Origin: Nodosilinea sp. FACHB-141
Lineage (GTDB): Bacteria; Cyanobacteriota; Cyanobacteriia; Phormidesmidales; Phormidesmidaceae
DNA: 64,000 bases
Direction of reading: 5' to 3'
Assembly (NCBI RefSeq): GCF_014696135.1
Contig: NZ_JACJPP010000015.1
Location: 284,628-348,627 of the forward strand
Shown here: piece after piece, positions 1-10,920 of the stretch
How positions within the stretch are numbered: position 1 is the stretch's first letter
Layout: the number at the start of each line of letters is the position of its first letter
Notes under the pieces: generated by a model
What the model saw: the letters and a program-made list of their open reading frames with translations, nothing else
What the model was told of the DNA's origin: nothing
Databases searched by the model: none
Program-made: the position numbers and the translations under genes

Positions 1-777
1 GCGCTCTTCAAATTCGCCACGATATTTAGCCCCGGCAATTAGCGCGCCCATGTCGAGGGCGATCAGCTGGCGGTCTTTGAGGGATTGGGGCACGTCACCG
101 CTGACAATGCGCTGGGCCAGACCTTCGGCGATCGCAGTCTTACCTACCCCCGGCTCACCAATCAGCACCGGGTTGTTTTTCGTGCGGCGCGAAAGAATTT
201 GGATAGTGCGGCGAATCTCATCGTCGCGGCCAATCACGGGGTCGAGCTTGCCCCGCCGAGCGGCATCGGTGAGGTCGCGCCCATATTTTTCGAGGGATTG
301 ATACTTGCCTTCGGGGTTTTGATCGGTCACTTTTTGGGTGCCTCGAATATCTTGAATAGCCTGCTTGAGCTTAGCTTCGCTCAAGCCTAAATCTTGAAAC
401 AGAGCTTTTCCAAAGCGTGTGTCGCCAGGGTAAGCCAATATCAGGTGCTCGATGGAAATATATTCGTCACCGTAGTCTTTTTTGTACCGGTCGGCGCGAT
501 CGAGCAGGGCATCGAGGGATTTGCCCAGATATACCGATGAGCCACTGCCCGAGACCTTGGGCTGGCTGTTGATAAAGGCTTCGGTGCGATCGCGCAGCAC
601 CTGCCCGTTCATCCCCAGCTTGGCAAAAATGCTGCTGGCCAGACCATCTTGATCGAGCAGCGCCAGCATCAGGTGGTAGCTCTCGATCTGCTGTTGCTGG
701 GACTGCTTGGCAATATCCTGCGATCGCACAATGGCATCCCAGGCTTTTTCAGTAAATTGGCTTTGGGTGGGTTGCAT
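1..777 (-). CDS. clpB: ATP-dependent chaperone ClpB, N-terminal part (cut by window edge)
   Basis: This is a Hsp100 disaggregase that rescues aggregated proteins with DnaK in the cytosol. The 259 codons visible cover the N-terminal Clp repeat domain (about residues 1-150) and the start of the first AAA+ module. The Walker A motif GEPGVGKT lies at residues 207-214 and is followed by the typical KYRGEFEER segment at the window edge. The ATG at 775-777 gives the usual start, [16 protein letters not shown]. The rest of the gene lies left of the window. I looked for a CIRCE/HrcA operator in the roughly 100 bases upstream and did not see one. ClpB is preferred over ClpC because of the N-domain sequence and the [13 protein letters not shown] linker. 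Confidence 0.95.
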   Translation of the reverse strand, partial: MQPTQSQFTEKAWDAIVRSQDIAKQSQQQQIESYHLMLALLDQDGLASSIFAKLGMNGQVLRDRTEAFINSQPKVSGSGSSVYLGKSLDALLDRADRYKKDYGDEYISIEHLILAYPGDTRFGKALFQDLGLSEAKLKQAIQDIRGTQKVTDQNPEGKYQSLEKYGRDLTDAARRGKLDPVIGRDDEIRRTIQILSRRTKNNPVLIGEPGVGKTAIAEGLAQRIVSGDVPQSLKDRQLIALDMGALIAGAKYRGEFEER

Positions 778-895
778 AGGCTTCGCTCTCTCGAGTTACT
801 CCATAAAATCTCTGTATGGTTGCATTGTAGGGAGAGTGTCCTATCCAGCAGGATCGGTGTTCACGATTGTTCTCAGGCGGGTTGCCGCCAGCTGC

Positions 896-932
896 CAAAA
901 GGAGTGCATGACCAGGCCATGCACTCCTTTTG
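896..932 (-). terminator. Hairpin terminator downstream of the FAD oxidoreductase
   Basis: A perfect 15-bp inverted repeat (CAAAAGGAGTGCATG and its complement) with a 7-base loop lies between the 3' end of the FAD oxidoreductase gene and the clpB leader. The stem ends in a T-rich stretch on both strands, so it may act in either direction. It separates the upstream transcript from clpB. Confidence 0.75.
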
Positions 933-973
933 GGTTGTCTCTAGATGTGGTGGGAGGCTAAAGCCGTTTCAGT

Positions 974-3073
974 TTACCAAGGCCGCCAGTTGCCCCAGTC
1001 CTCATTGAAGATCGAGGTGTTCGGAAACTGCACCGGGTTGCCGCTAGTTTGCAGCTCGGTCCGCAGCTGGTCGAGCAGGGGCTCGTAGCTAGGCAGATCA
1101 TCGACTAGCTCGTAGGGCAGCACCCCGTTACGCAGCGAGAAGTCAATGGAGTGGGCGGCAGCGGCCCCCACCGACCACTCAAAGGAATGCACTCGATAGG
1201 CGGCAGCGGCGCTGTAGCTGGCGGCGATGCTCTTGCTGGCCACCAGCATGTTGTCTACCCGCTGAGGAATCATCGCCCGCAGGGGAATTTGGGCGGGATA
1301 GGCCTGGCCGTGGGCCTGACGCACACCGGGCCGCTCGATGTTGCCGGGTTTTTCGGCGGGGTACTCAGCCATGCAGGGGTGAAAGTCGATCGCGTACTGA
1401 GCAATACCCACGGTGTCGGGGTAGAGGCGCGATCGCGCTCGAATCGGGAACGTATTCGGGTCAGCATCAGGCGCAAAGGTATCTATCGTCCCTAGACCAG
1501 CCAGGTAGCGCCGTAGGGACGTATAGGTGTCCTCATCCAGGTTCTCTCTGTAGAACTCGGCGGTAAAATCGTTCCACGAAAAGTCGACCTCGCTGATCAT
1601 GAACCCATTTTCGTAGCCGTAAGAGGGCCGACCAATGATCCGCCGCGCCTCGCGAATGTAGGGATACTTCGACAGGCCGTGGGCCGTATTCATTGGCGAA
1701 TCTAGCCCCGTCAGGTAGCGGTTATAGGGTTCAGGCTCTTTCCAAGAGTCGTCGATCTGCGAGTCGGTGGTGCCGGTGGTCAGCCAGTAGAAAAAGCCGA
1801 TCGCATTCTCTTCACCCTTGCGCAGGGTTTCGGCTCGCAGGCCCCCCAACCAGCCGCCTGGCTCTAGCTGGCCACTGGCCGCTAGCTGGTCTTCGGTGAG
1901 AATCAGGTTGTCCTGCTCGGTGCCGGGGCGGTAGTCGTTACCCCAGGTCCAGTTCTGCATCGAGATGTCGCCCACGCCCGGCCGAGGTACGCCAGAGATT
2001 TTCGCTTCTGTTTGAGGCGAGGCGTTCCACAGGCGGCGGTAGGTAAAGACAAAGTCGAAGTGGTCTTGGGCGTTTTTCAACGAGTCACGCTCGCGCTCCC
2101 AGCTGTAGTAGGGCTCGTAGTTGGCATAAAAGTCCGGCACATCATAGGTCTGGGGCTCGGCGGTGCGCTCCATGGCAAAGGTGTAGGTAAAGCCCTGGGT
2201 GCAGTAGGGGTCGCGCTCTTGCACGGGCGACGAGGGGTTGAGGGGCGATCTTGGGTCTAACCCCAGCTCGTAGGGCACATTGGCTAGGGCAATCAGCTCG
2301 CCAGTCTCGGTGGCCTCAACTACAAACCAGTCCACCTTGCTGTCGGGGGCATTCTCCACCCGCTCTAGCTCGATGCCTGCGGGCACAAACTGAATAATTT
2401 CCTTCGACAGGCGGGCCGAGTCGTCATAGGTGTAGGCGTCTTCAATAATTTCGGAGAGAAAGTCGCTGTTGAGGGGTGCGGTGCCCGGTGCGGGGCTGTG
2501 GCGAATTGCGACCACCTCTTCAATTTGGGTGCCATCGGTGCTCAGGCTCAGGTCTTTGACCACCGTATTGGGGAACCACTTGAGTTCGCCGCCGCCCTTG
2601 CGCTCGGCCTCGGCCAGCATTTCCATGAGGATGGCGTTGGCATCGGCGGGCAAGAAGCAGGAGGCGCTCACCCAGCAGCCGCCGGGGTTGAGCTTGCCGT
2701 ATTTGCGCTCGACGCGATCGCGCAACTCCTTATACCCCCGCGAATAAAATAGCTGCCGCCGCTGCTCCCGCGACTCATCCAGCGCCGTGGTGCCTTGGGA
2801 TGAGATCTGCCCCCCTACCCAGTCGGTTAACTCGGTCATACAGACGGTGTGGCCCATCATCAAGCTTTCGTAAGCGGTTGCGGTACCGGCTAGGCCACCA
2901 CCGACAATCAGCAGCTCGCACTCTACGACCTGGTCGGGAGCCTGGGGCAGTTGGGCCACGCGGGGCGACACCGACTCTTGGGCCTGGGCGTTGCCAATCG
3001 GCAAAGGAATAGAACCGGCAACCAGCGTAGAAGCTAAGAGGGGAGCTGTCAGAGCGCGAAAAAAGCGTTTCAT
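974..3073 (-). CDS. Exported FAD-dependent oxidoreductase
   Basis: A 699-residue flavoprotein of the FAD-dependent oxidoreductase superfamily; substrate unknown. The N-terminus (MKRFFRALTAPLLASTLVAG..NAQAQ) is a typical signal peptide, so the enzyme probably acts in the periplasm or thylakoid lumen. A Rossmann dinucleotide-binding motif, LLIVGGGLAGTATA, follows at about residues 54-67, and a conserved WVGGQ lies about 25 residues later. The C-terminal part has RVHSFEWSVGAAAAHS, resembling the second FAD contact of this superfamily. I chose the ATG at 3073. A GTG 10 codons upstream is also open, but its purine-rich stretch is only 1-2 bases away and it would put extra residues before the signal peptide. 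A strong hairpin follows the gene. The family is certain; the role is not. Confidence 0.85.
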   Translation of the reverse strand: MKRFFRALTAPLLASTLVAGSIPLPIGNAQAQESVSPRVAQLPQAPDQVVECELLIVGGGLAGTATAYESLMMGHTVCMTELTDWVGGQISSQGTTALDESREQRRQLFYSRGYKELRDRVERKYGKLNPGGCWVSASCFLPADANAILMEMLAEAERKGGGELKWFPNTVVKDLSLSTDGTQIEEVVAIRHSPAPGTAPLNSDFLSEIIEDAYTYDDSARLSKEIIQFVPAGIELERVENAPDSKVDWFVVEATETGELIALANVPYELGLDPRSPLNPSSPVQERDPYCTQGFTYTFAMERTAEPQTYDVPDFYANYEPYYSWERERDSLKNAQDHFDFVFTYRRLWNASPQTEAKISGVPRPGVGDISMQNWTWGNDYRPGTEQDNLILTEDQLAASGQLEPGGWLGGLRAETLRKGEENAIGFFYWLTTGTTDSQIDDSWKEPEPYNRYLTGLDSPMNTAHGLSKYPYIREARRIIGRPSYGYENGFMISEVDFSWNDFTAEFYRENLDEDTYTSLRRYLAGLGTIDTFAPDADPNTFPIRARSRLYPDTVGIAQYAIDFHPCMAEYPAEKPGNIERPGVRQAHGQAYPAQIPLRAMIPQRVDNMLVASKSIAASYSAAAAYRVHSFEWSVGAAAAHSIDFSLRNGVLPYELVDDLPSYEPLLDQLRTELQTSGNPVQFPNTSIFNEDWGNWRPW

Positions 3074-3509
3074 AGCAAACCAAAGGGGGCGTATCGATTG
3101 CACCCTCTAGCTTATCGGCTGTTTGTAAGGTTCGGCTATAGGTGGCGAAAGGTTGGGCGTTGCTAAATCTAAATATGGAAACGTGGTCCGCACCTAGCTG
3201 TGGACAGATTCCATTTTGTAGAGATATTACGTGTTGCAAAACACTTTTACCTTTGTGCCCCCAGAGCAGTTTTGCTTGATTAAGCTTGCAGTATGCAAAC
3301 TCGTAGTGAGTATGACTTAATGCCGCTTGAGTTTGTGAACCCGATTGGTACTTAATAAAGCTCCAGCCATGCTGGGCCAACTCGATCGATTTGACCGTTT
3401 CTGCTAACGCCGTGCGCAAGCTGGTGGCTAATGGTCAGTCACTCTACTCATCAGTCTCTTAGTTAAGAAGGGCCTAACTGATATTGAATGCGAGTAAGGA
3501 GCTGGGCAC
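3074..3509. other. Intergenic region without a recognised gene
   Basis: This 436-base spacer lies between two divergently transcribed genes and must hold both promoters. A long reverse-strand frame overlaps it and the FAD gene, but it has no recognisable protein character. I see no RNA gene, repeat or clear operator here. Confidence 0.5.
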
Positions 3510-4070
3510 ATGTTTTTCAACTATGAGGGCCAGCATGTTCCTCAAGTCACCTTTCGAATGTTTACAGAGGTGAGTGGGTACGAGCTTTCAACAGCGGATC
3601 TTTTTGATCACAAAACCGTGGTGGCATTTGCAGTGCCGGGAGCTTTTACCTGCCCACATTCTCCGATTCAACTGTTGGCCTACAACGAATATGCCCAGGT
3701 ATTTCGCGCGAACGGAGTTGATGAACTGCTTTGCGTTTCGGTTAACGATCCGTTCTCGCTGGCGTCTTGGGCTCAAGCAGAAGGAGCCGATCAGGTGCGC
3801 TTTATACCCGATGTGAATGGTGACTTTACTCGTCAAATGGGGATGCTGGTTAACCTTTCTGACAAAGGCATGGGATACCGCTCTTGGCGCTATTCCATGC
3901 TGGTGAAAGATGGGGTAGTTGAAAAAATGTTTGTAGAACCAGATGGTTTTGAGACAATGCCTGTCGTTTCTAATGCCGACACCATGTTGAACTACATCAA
4001 TCCAGAGGCTAAACAGCCGGAGCAGACGGCTGTGCTGATGCAGATGTGGCGGACGATGCTTTCTGCCTAG
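3510..4070 (+). CDS. Peroxiredoxin-like protein, Prx5/type II family, with displaced cysteine
   Basis: A 186-residue thioredoxin-fold protein of the Prx5 (type II peroxiredoxin) family, expected to reduce peroxides. The fold signature is clear: VPGAFT at residues 42-47, CVSVNDPF at 75-82 and GYRSWRYSMLVKDG with the conserved arginine region. The usual active site is PGAFTPTC, with the peroxidatic cysteine three residues after the threonine. Here it reads PGAFTCPH: Cys48 directly follows Thr47 and His50 sits at the normal cysteine position. Cys75 matches the second cysteine of plant type II enzymes. A GGAG element precedes the ATG. katG starts 60 bases downstream in the same direction, so the two probably form a peroxide-defence operon. 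Whether Cys48 can do the peroxidatic step is open; the protein could have a changed mechanism. Confidence 0.8.
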   Translation: MFFNYEGQHVPQVTFRMFTEVSGYELSTADLFDHKTVVAFAVPGAFTCPHSPIQLLAYNEYAQVFRANGVDELLCVSVNDPFSLASWAQAEGADQVRFIPDVNGDFTRQMGMLVNLSDKGMGYRSWRYSMLVKDGVVEKMFVEPDGFETMPVVSNADTMLNYINPEAKQPEQTAVLMQMWRTMLSA

Positions 4071-4109
4071 GGAAAAAGAGTTACGCAGAGAAGAAACAAA
4101 CCCACCTAA

Positions 4110-6491
<2,382 letters not shown>

Positions 6492-6534
6492 CCCTAGCGT
6501 GAGGCTGCGCTAACTAGAGGTCAAAGGCAGAAAT

Positions 6535-6578
6535 GAGAGCTGCGTTTCAACTCGTCTTGAAGCGCAGCTCTCTACTTT
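6535..6578 (+). terminator. Hairpin terminator after katG
   Basis: GAGAGCTGCG pairs perfectly with CGCAGCTCTC across an 18-base loop that itself has TTTCA/TGAAG pairing. A short T-rich stretch (TACTTTAA) follows. It sits 44 bases after the katG stop codon. Confidence 0.65.
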
Positions 6579-6901
6579 AAGGCTTGACACCAAAGCTGCC
6601 TACAGCCCTAACTTGCGGCTAAAAAAATGACGGGAGCCAGACTTCAACCCGTTAAGCCACATTCAGAGTAGAGCTAGCATCTCGATAAATTTCATTACTT
6701 GCATTGAGGTCTAACAGGTCAGTTCAGCGGCACGAAGCAGCCCTCGAGACTTCACCGGAGCGCTATGCACTGCAACCGAGTAGTTAGATACAGATACCGC
6801 GTTACTACTCCCTTAATTACCGTAGTAATAGCTCTTCGGAATGATGCAGAGACTATGAACTTAGTCGAATATACTCTGGTAGAGTAAAATAATAAACCTG
6901 C
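6579..6901 (+). promoter_or_regulatory. Leader of the SDR gene with an inverted repeat
   Basis: This 323-base spacer has no gene that I can see. An inverted repeat TTACTAC (6802-6808) / GTAGTAA (6822-6828) lies about 75 bases before the SDR start codon, and AT-rich promoter-like sequence follows it. The arrangement would suit a dimeric repressor, but no regulator gene is adjacent, so this is a suggestion only. Confidence 0.3.
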
Positions 6902-7693
6902 ATGACGACAGCCTTGATTACTGGAGCCTCTGCTGGCATTGGTGCAGCATTTGCCCAACAACTAGCAGCACATCAAACCGATCTTGTGCTGGTTGCTCGT
7001 TCCCAGGACAAATTACAGGAACTTGCTAATTCCCTCAAGCATCAACATCAAATTCAAGTAGATGTTATCGTCCAAGACTTGACAGCACCAGACGCGACAG
7101 AAATTATCTTTCAAACTGTACAGCAACTTGGACGATCGATCGACCTATTGGTCAACGATGCTGGTATTGGAGATTACGGTGATTTCGCTGAAAGCGATCG
7201 AAATTTTCAGCTCAAAACGGTGCAACTCAACATTGCGACAATTGTGGATTTGAGCCATCGCTTTTTGACTGGAATGCGGCAGCGTCGAACTGGAGGAATC
7301 ATCAATCTATCTTCGGTGGGTGCGTTTCAGTCTATGCCCTACTTCTCTATCTATGCGGCAACAAAAGCTTTTGTTCTCAGCTTTAGCGAAGCGTTGTGGG
7401 CAGAGAACCGCAGCTATGGAGTGCATGTGTTAGCTGTCTGCCCAGGACCAGTTGGCGTCAAGTTTTTTCAAGAAGCAGGGTTTCCGTCGACCCTGGTCGA
7501 TGTGGCTATAAAATTCGACACGCCGATTGAAACTGTTGTACGAGATGCCTTAAAAGCTTTTGAAAAGCGAGAGCCCATCGTGATTCCTGGCAATCCAATC
7601 AATCCCATTCTTGCTACGCTACCTAGGTTTGTGCCACGAGAGTGGATTTCTAGCTTCTGGAAGTTGGTGTTGGGATATAACTTCGAAAAGTAA
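6902..7693 (+). CDS. SDR family NAD(P)-dependent oxidoreductase
   Basis: A 263-residue classical short-chain dehydrogenase/reductase with unknown substrate. The cofactor motif TGASAGIG is at residues 7-14 and the NNAG motif appears as LVNDAGIG, with Asp for the second Asn. The catalytic Ser is in INLSSVGAF and the YAATK motif supplies Tyr and Lys, followed by PGPVGVKF. The C-terminal part ends in a hydrophobic stretch (PRFVPREWISSFWKLVLGY) like that of DltE/YqjQ-type SDRs. No good ribosome binding site precedes the ATG. The gene is more AT-rich than its left-hand neighbours and stands alone between katG and a transposase remnant, which fits recent acquisition. Confidence 0.88.
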   Translation: MTTALITGASAGIGAAFAQQLAAHQTDLVLVARSQDKLQELANSLKHQHQIQVDVIVQDLTAPDATEIIFQTVQQLGRSIDLLVNDAGIGDYGDFAESDRNFQLKTVQLNIATIVDLSHRFLTGMRQRRTGGIINLSSVGAFQSMPYFSIYAATKAFVLSFSEALWAENRSYGVHVLAVCPGPVGVKFFQEAGFPSTLVDVAIKFDTPIETVVRDALKAFEKREPIVIPGNPINPILATLPRFVPREWISSFWKLVLGYNFEK

Positions 7694-7789
7694 TAATATT
7701 CCTACTTTTCATCTGTGGCCTAATGGAACAAACCAACTCTGATAAAGCAAATGAAATTACACCTTCATCTGCAATACCTAGTGCCTTGA

Positions 7790-8023
7790 TTGTGCCCTAG
7801 GCAGGTCATCGTGATAGACAACGCTAGCTTCCACAAGTCTCAGCACACTCAAGATTTGATTGAGCAGGCTGATTGCACAGTTCTGCTTGTACCACCCTAT
7901 TCGCTAGACTTCAACAAGATTGAAAAATTCTAGGCTCCGCTAAAACACCATTTTCGCGAGATGCTCAGCGATTTCGATACCCTCTGGAACGCCGTCGATG
8001 ATGCCTTTAGAAACCTGTCCTAA
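7790..8023 (+). pseudogene. IS630-family transposase remnant
   Basis: Reading from 7805 gives the C-terminal half of an IS630-type DDE transposase: VIVIDNASFHKS, then LLVPPYSLDFNKIEKF, an amber codon where the family has Trp, then APLKHHFREMLSDF and a stop at 8021-8023. The upstream part including the first catalytic Asp is missing, and an in-frame stop lies just before 7790. The element is dead. It marks the left boundary of the accessory region. Confidence 0.85.
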
Positions 8024-8121
8024 CTATCCTGTGCACTGCAATAGCTAAGCCGCTCAACGCATCCGCATCCGAAGATAAGCCTGCCTATTTGGGTCGGTTT
8101 GGGCTTCCCCGCAGGGCAGAG

Positions 8122-8619
8122 CTAATACCTGTATACCTCAGGACTCTCGACCGTATAAATCTCCCCGTACACCATTACCGACTCTTCCCCCGGCAATAGC
8201 ATTGGACGTGAGCGCCTCCCCAATAGCAAGTTTCGGAACGCCTCGTTGAAATTATCACCTTCAAAACAGAACGTACCCTGTAGCCCTAGGCTGTAGCATT
8301 TTCCAACGGTGTCCACAAAAAGTTTCCCGTGCGAGTGGTGATACTCTGCGACCCCAATGAGTTTCGTTTTAAGCAAATCATTCCACCTTCTCACGGCATC
8401 TTCACTGTCCTCGATTAAGCCGAAGATGATGTCGCTCGCTGCACATTCTTCGCCCGACCCGACCCGACCGACCTTTAAGCCACCGAATGTGGACAAGATC
8501 ATGGCTGCTGGGTGCCCCTCCGGAATTAAACTTTGTGCTTTGTCTGGTAAAGCGACTCTGTGCTCTGGGTACCAACCAGCGCTCTGGAAGAAAGGAAGTA
8601 TGTCAGTCGGAATTTCCAT
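8122..8619 (-). CDS. SUKH-3 type immunity protein candidate
   Basis: A 165-residue cytosolic protein that resembles the SUKH-3 group of the SUKH superfamily, which neutralise polymorphic or contact-dependent toxins. Supporting features are the N-terminal FFQSAGWYPEHRV segment, the central FGGLKVG motif (about residues 45-51) and the C-terminal YGEIYTVESPEVYRY tail. Assignment is by resemblance to the family pattern, not by a search. No toxin gene is adjacent: the upstream neighbour is a Gfo/Idh/MocA oxidoreductase and the downstream one an IS remnant. It therefore looks like an orphan immunity gene, as often carried for protection against neighbours. Confidence 0.65.
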   Translation of the reverse strand: MEIPTDILPFFQSAGWYPEHRVALPDKAQSLIPEGHPAAMILSTFGGLKVGRVGSGEECAASDIIFGLIEDSEDAVRRWNDLLKTKLIGVAEYHHSHGKLFVDTVGKCYSLGLQGTFCFEGDNFNEAFRNLLLGRRSRPMLLPGEESVMVYGEIYTVESPEVYRY

Positions 8620-8683
8620 TACTCATGTTTACTTTTGCTGAAGGGTTAGCGCTTTCTAGCCCTCCCTCGCTACTGGGTTCAAT

Positions 8684-9736
8684 TTACACAGAGAGGGGGA
8701 GCGTACATTTTTGTTCGTTACTTTGCATTGCTAGCTCGATGATGCGAATGGTGTCTCGCGACTCTTCGGGCTTAACCGCTAGCTCGGCGCGTCCGGCGAT
8801 CGCATCGGCTACGTTTTGATAATAGGCCTGGTAGCTACCCGCTAGCGTTTCCACCTGCCCTTCTACGTGCAGCCCGTCGATTTGCGTGTTGAGCGTTCCC
8901 CAGCGCCCCTTTGGCTCTTCACCCCAGCCGGGTTCAGTCGGGGTGAGCCCGCGCTTCAGCGCTTCCTCTTGCGGGTCCATGCCATATTTGACGAAAGAGC
9001 CTGCCGTGCCGTGCAGGGTGAAATGGGGTTCCGGCCCGCGCACTAGCATCCCCCCTTTGAGAATCACCTTCAGCCCGTCGTAGTGCAGCGTCAGATCAAA
9101 ATTGTCGATCGCCTGGGCAAAATCGCGCTGCACTCTGAGGTCGGCAGTCACCATCTGCGGCAAGCCAAATAAAACCTGCGCCTGATCGATCAGGTGAGAG
9201 CCAAGATCGAAGAGAATACCGCTGCCCTCGCCCGCTTCTTCTCGCCAGGCGTTGGGCCGAAGGAAATTTCTGAAGCGATCGTAATGGGCCTCGTATTCGA
9301 CCAGGCGGCCCAGAAGATTGGTGCCCAACAGCTGCTTTACGGTCTGAAAATCGCCATCCCACCGCCGGTTGTGATGGACGCTGATCAGCCTGTTTTGCCC
9401 GCGCGCCAAATCGATCAACTGCTGGGCCTGGGCCGACGACGTGGTGAATGGCTTTTCGACCACAACGTGCTTGTTGGCGAGTAGAGACTGGCTGGCCAAG
9501 TCGAAATGGGAGCGGTTGGGAGTCGCGATCACGACCAGGTCAATCGCTTCGTCTTGCAGAAGGGTGGCGGCGTCTTGCACCACCTCAACCGATGGATCGC
9601 GATCGAGCGAGGGGTCTTGGTGGCGCGTTACAACTTTCGTTAGCCTCAGTTGAGGAACTGCTTGAATGATTGGCACGTGGAAGGTACGAGCCGCCATGCC
9701 ATAGCCAATCAGCCCGACGCAGATTTCATCTACCAT
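8684..9736 (-). CDS. Gfo/Idh/MocA family oxidoreductase
   Basis: A 350-residue NAD(P)-dependent oxidoreductase of the glucose-fructose oxidoreductase / inositol dehydrogenase / MocA family, probably acting on a sugar or polyol derivative. The N-terminal Rossmann motif is GLIGYGMAARTFH (residues 9-21). The conserved VVEKPFTTS supplies the catalytic lysine near residue 95. The C-terminal half has the family α/β domain with LFDLGSHLIDQA. The product resembles E. coli YdgJ/YvaA-type scyllo-inositol dehydrogenases, but the substrate cannot be read from sequence. The SUKH-like gene follows 64 bases downstream on the same strand, so they may share a transcript. Confidence 0.9.
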   Translation of the reverse strand: MVDEICVGLIGYGMAARTFHVPIIQAVPQLRLTKVVTRHQDPSLDRDPSVEVVQDAATLLQDEAIDLVVIATPNRSHFDLASQSLLANKHVVVEKPFTTSSAQAQQLIDLARGQNRLISVHHNRRWDGDFQTVKQLLGTNLLGRLVEYEAHYDRFRNFLRPNAWREEAGEGSGILFDLGSHLIDQAQVLFGLPQMVTADLRVQRDFAQAIDNFDLTLHYDGLKVILKGGMLVRGPEPHFTLHGTAGSFVKYGMDPQEEALKRGLTPTEPGWGEEPKGRWGTLNTQIDGLHVEGQVETLAGSYQAYYQNVADAIAGRAELAVKPEESRDTIRIIELAMQSNEQKCTLPLSV

Positions 9737-9760
9737 CTAACCACCAGAAATTATCAGAAT

Positions 9761-9792
9761 AGGTTGGGTGAAACGTAGTGGAACCCAACACC
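9761..9792. repeat. REP-like hairpin, left of the RAYT gene
   Basis: AGGTTGGGTGAAACG...AACCCAAC can fold into a short hairpin built on GTTGGG/CCCAAC. The same GGTTGGG or CCCAACC core recurs at 10438, 14408, 14808, 15650 and 15779. It lies between the Gfo/Idh/MocA start codon and the 3' end of the RAYT pseudogene, so the transposase is flanked on both sides by this core. Confidence 0.6.
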
Positions 9793-9813
9793 TTCAACCT
9801 AAGCTTTCATCTC

Positions 9814-10356
9814 TTACTCACGACCAATTTCTTCATCAAACTCAACTGCTTGTGTTGTGCCCCAATCTACCGAATAAGCCCCATCTGCAACATAGCGGTG
9901 AAAGCTTGAATAGGGCCAATCCTTCGGCCCACTCACCAAATTATGTTTTACCGGATTGTAGTGAATGTAATCTACATGCTGGCTAAAGTTGGTCTCATTG
10001 CGAATTTGATGTTCCCAAAACCGTTGCTGCCAGATGGCTTGCTCTCCTTTGCGAAGGCGGGCAGTAGATTGTTGTTGCTTGTAGTTTTCAAGGCACCACA
10101 GGCTAAACCAAGCTTTGATGCGCTTCCACCGAGAGGAAAAGTCGGCATCACTTTCGGGCAGAGTCCAAATGCTGTGGATATGGTCAGGCAGAATGACGAT
10201 GGCGTCGGTGGTGAAGGGAGACTCTGTTTTGGCGATATGAAAGGCTTAGCGAAGTAGGGCTACGGTTTCGTTGCTGTGAAATAGGGTTTGTCGATTGTAA
10301 GTAACGACAGTAAAAAAGTAGGTGACCCCTGGGGTTTGGGCTCGGCGGTAGCGCAT
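9814..10356 (-). pseudogene. RAYT (REP-associated tyrosine transposase) with one nonsense codon
   Basis: A 181-codon frame that reads as a complete Y1-type transposase of the RAYT/IS200-like family except for a single TAA at codon 37 (10246-10248). Key parts are MRYRRAQTPGVTYFFTVVTY at the N-terminus, ILPDHIHSIW carrying the metal-binding His-x-His, FSSRWKRIKAWFS, and the nucleophile region IWQQRFWEHQIR followed by YIHYNPVKHNLVSGPKDWPYSS. There is no frameshift or other stop, so inactivation looks recent. If the stop is a sequencing error, the gene would be intact. RAYTs mobilise REP repeats, and such repeats surround this gene. Confidence 0.88.
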
Positions 10357-10450
10357 GGATGGGTGAAGGAATTTGTGCGCTTAGGGTGAGTTATTTGATA
10401 GGAAAACTATCAGAGGAGTTGAGTTACGCTGCGCTTCACCCAACCTACAG
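10331..10450. repeat. RAYT-flank repeat, copy next to the transposase
   Basis: This copy overlaps the first codons of the RAYT frame and its leader. It contains GCGCATGGAT, GGTGAAGGAATT, GCGCTTAG, then GGAAAACTATCAG and ends in CTTCACCCAACCTACAG. Two other copies (14299-14418 and 15675-15808) have the same blocks in the same order without a transposase gene attached. Confidence 0.75.
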
Positions 10451-10503
10451 TAGCGAGCCACCAGAAACAGGTGTAACTGAGTCACGCCATACATAGTAGA
10501 GAC

Positions 10504-10920
10504 TCAGTCTTCGATCGCCTCAATACCCTGTTGCTTAAGTCGCTCAAGGTTGTCGAGCATGGCTTTGAGCTGTTCGGGGGGGTGCCCCTGCCAATCTGTG
10601 ATCTCGCCCGTGACCCGAAGTGGATCGCGGGTGCGGTATGACTTGGTTGGATTGCCGGGAAATTTCTTGTCGGTCAGATTGGGGTCGTCTTCAATGGGGC
10701 CAGTCGGTTCCACGATGTAGATTCTGCCGTGTGCTTCGCCAAGAGCTAGCTCGGCCCCCCAGATGGCGGCATCTAAGGTAGCGGTCAGATAAACGTAGGC
10801 TGCTTTCTTCCGCTTACCGTAGTTAGAGTTATAACCGGACACGATTAAGTCGCCTGGCTTGAGGTCGGCTTTTGTGCCGTGGTAAAAATGCTGCGAATTT
10901 AGGTCGTTGATGGCTGCCAT
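10504..10920 (-). CDS. arr: Rifamycin mono-ADP-ribosyltransferase Arr
   Basis: A 138-residue enzyme of the Arr family, which inactivates rifamycins by ADP-ribosylation with NAD in the cytosol. The family hallmarks are close to canonical: FYHGTKADLKPGDLI, YGKRKKAAYVYLTATLDAA, GRIYIVEPTGPIEDDPN, LTDKKFPGNPTKSYRT and a C-terminal EAIED. I chose the ATG at 10920 because GAGGAG lies 7 bases upstream, giving MAAINDLNSQHFYHG as in known Arr proteins; an upstream start 15 codons earlier lacks this. The gene sits alone between a RAYT pseudogene and a helical-repeat gene. Arr is widespread in environmental bacteria, so resistance is a likely activity rather than a proven role. Confidence 0.92.
   Translation of the reverse strand: MAAINDLNSQHFYHGTKADLKPGDLIVSGYNSNYGKRKKAAYVYLTATLDAAIWGAELALGEAHGRIYIVEPTGPIEDDPNLTDKKFPGNPTKSYRTRDPLRVTGEITDWQGHPPEQLKAMLDNLERLKQQGIEAIED

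Noticed and set aside
778..895. CIRCE/HrcA operator before clpB
   Set aside because: No TTAGCACTC/GAGTGCTAA pair is present.
2775..3419. 214-codon reverse ORF over the FAD oxidoreductase 5' end and its spacer
   Set aside because: It runs out of frame across the FAD gene, has no domain character and no ribosome binding site; treated as a shadow.
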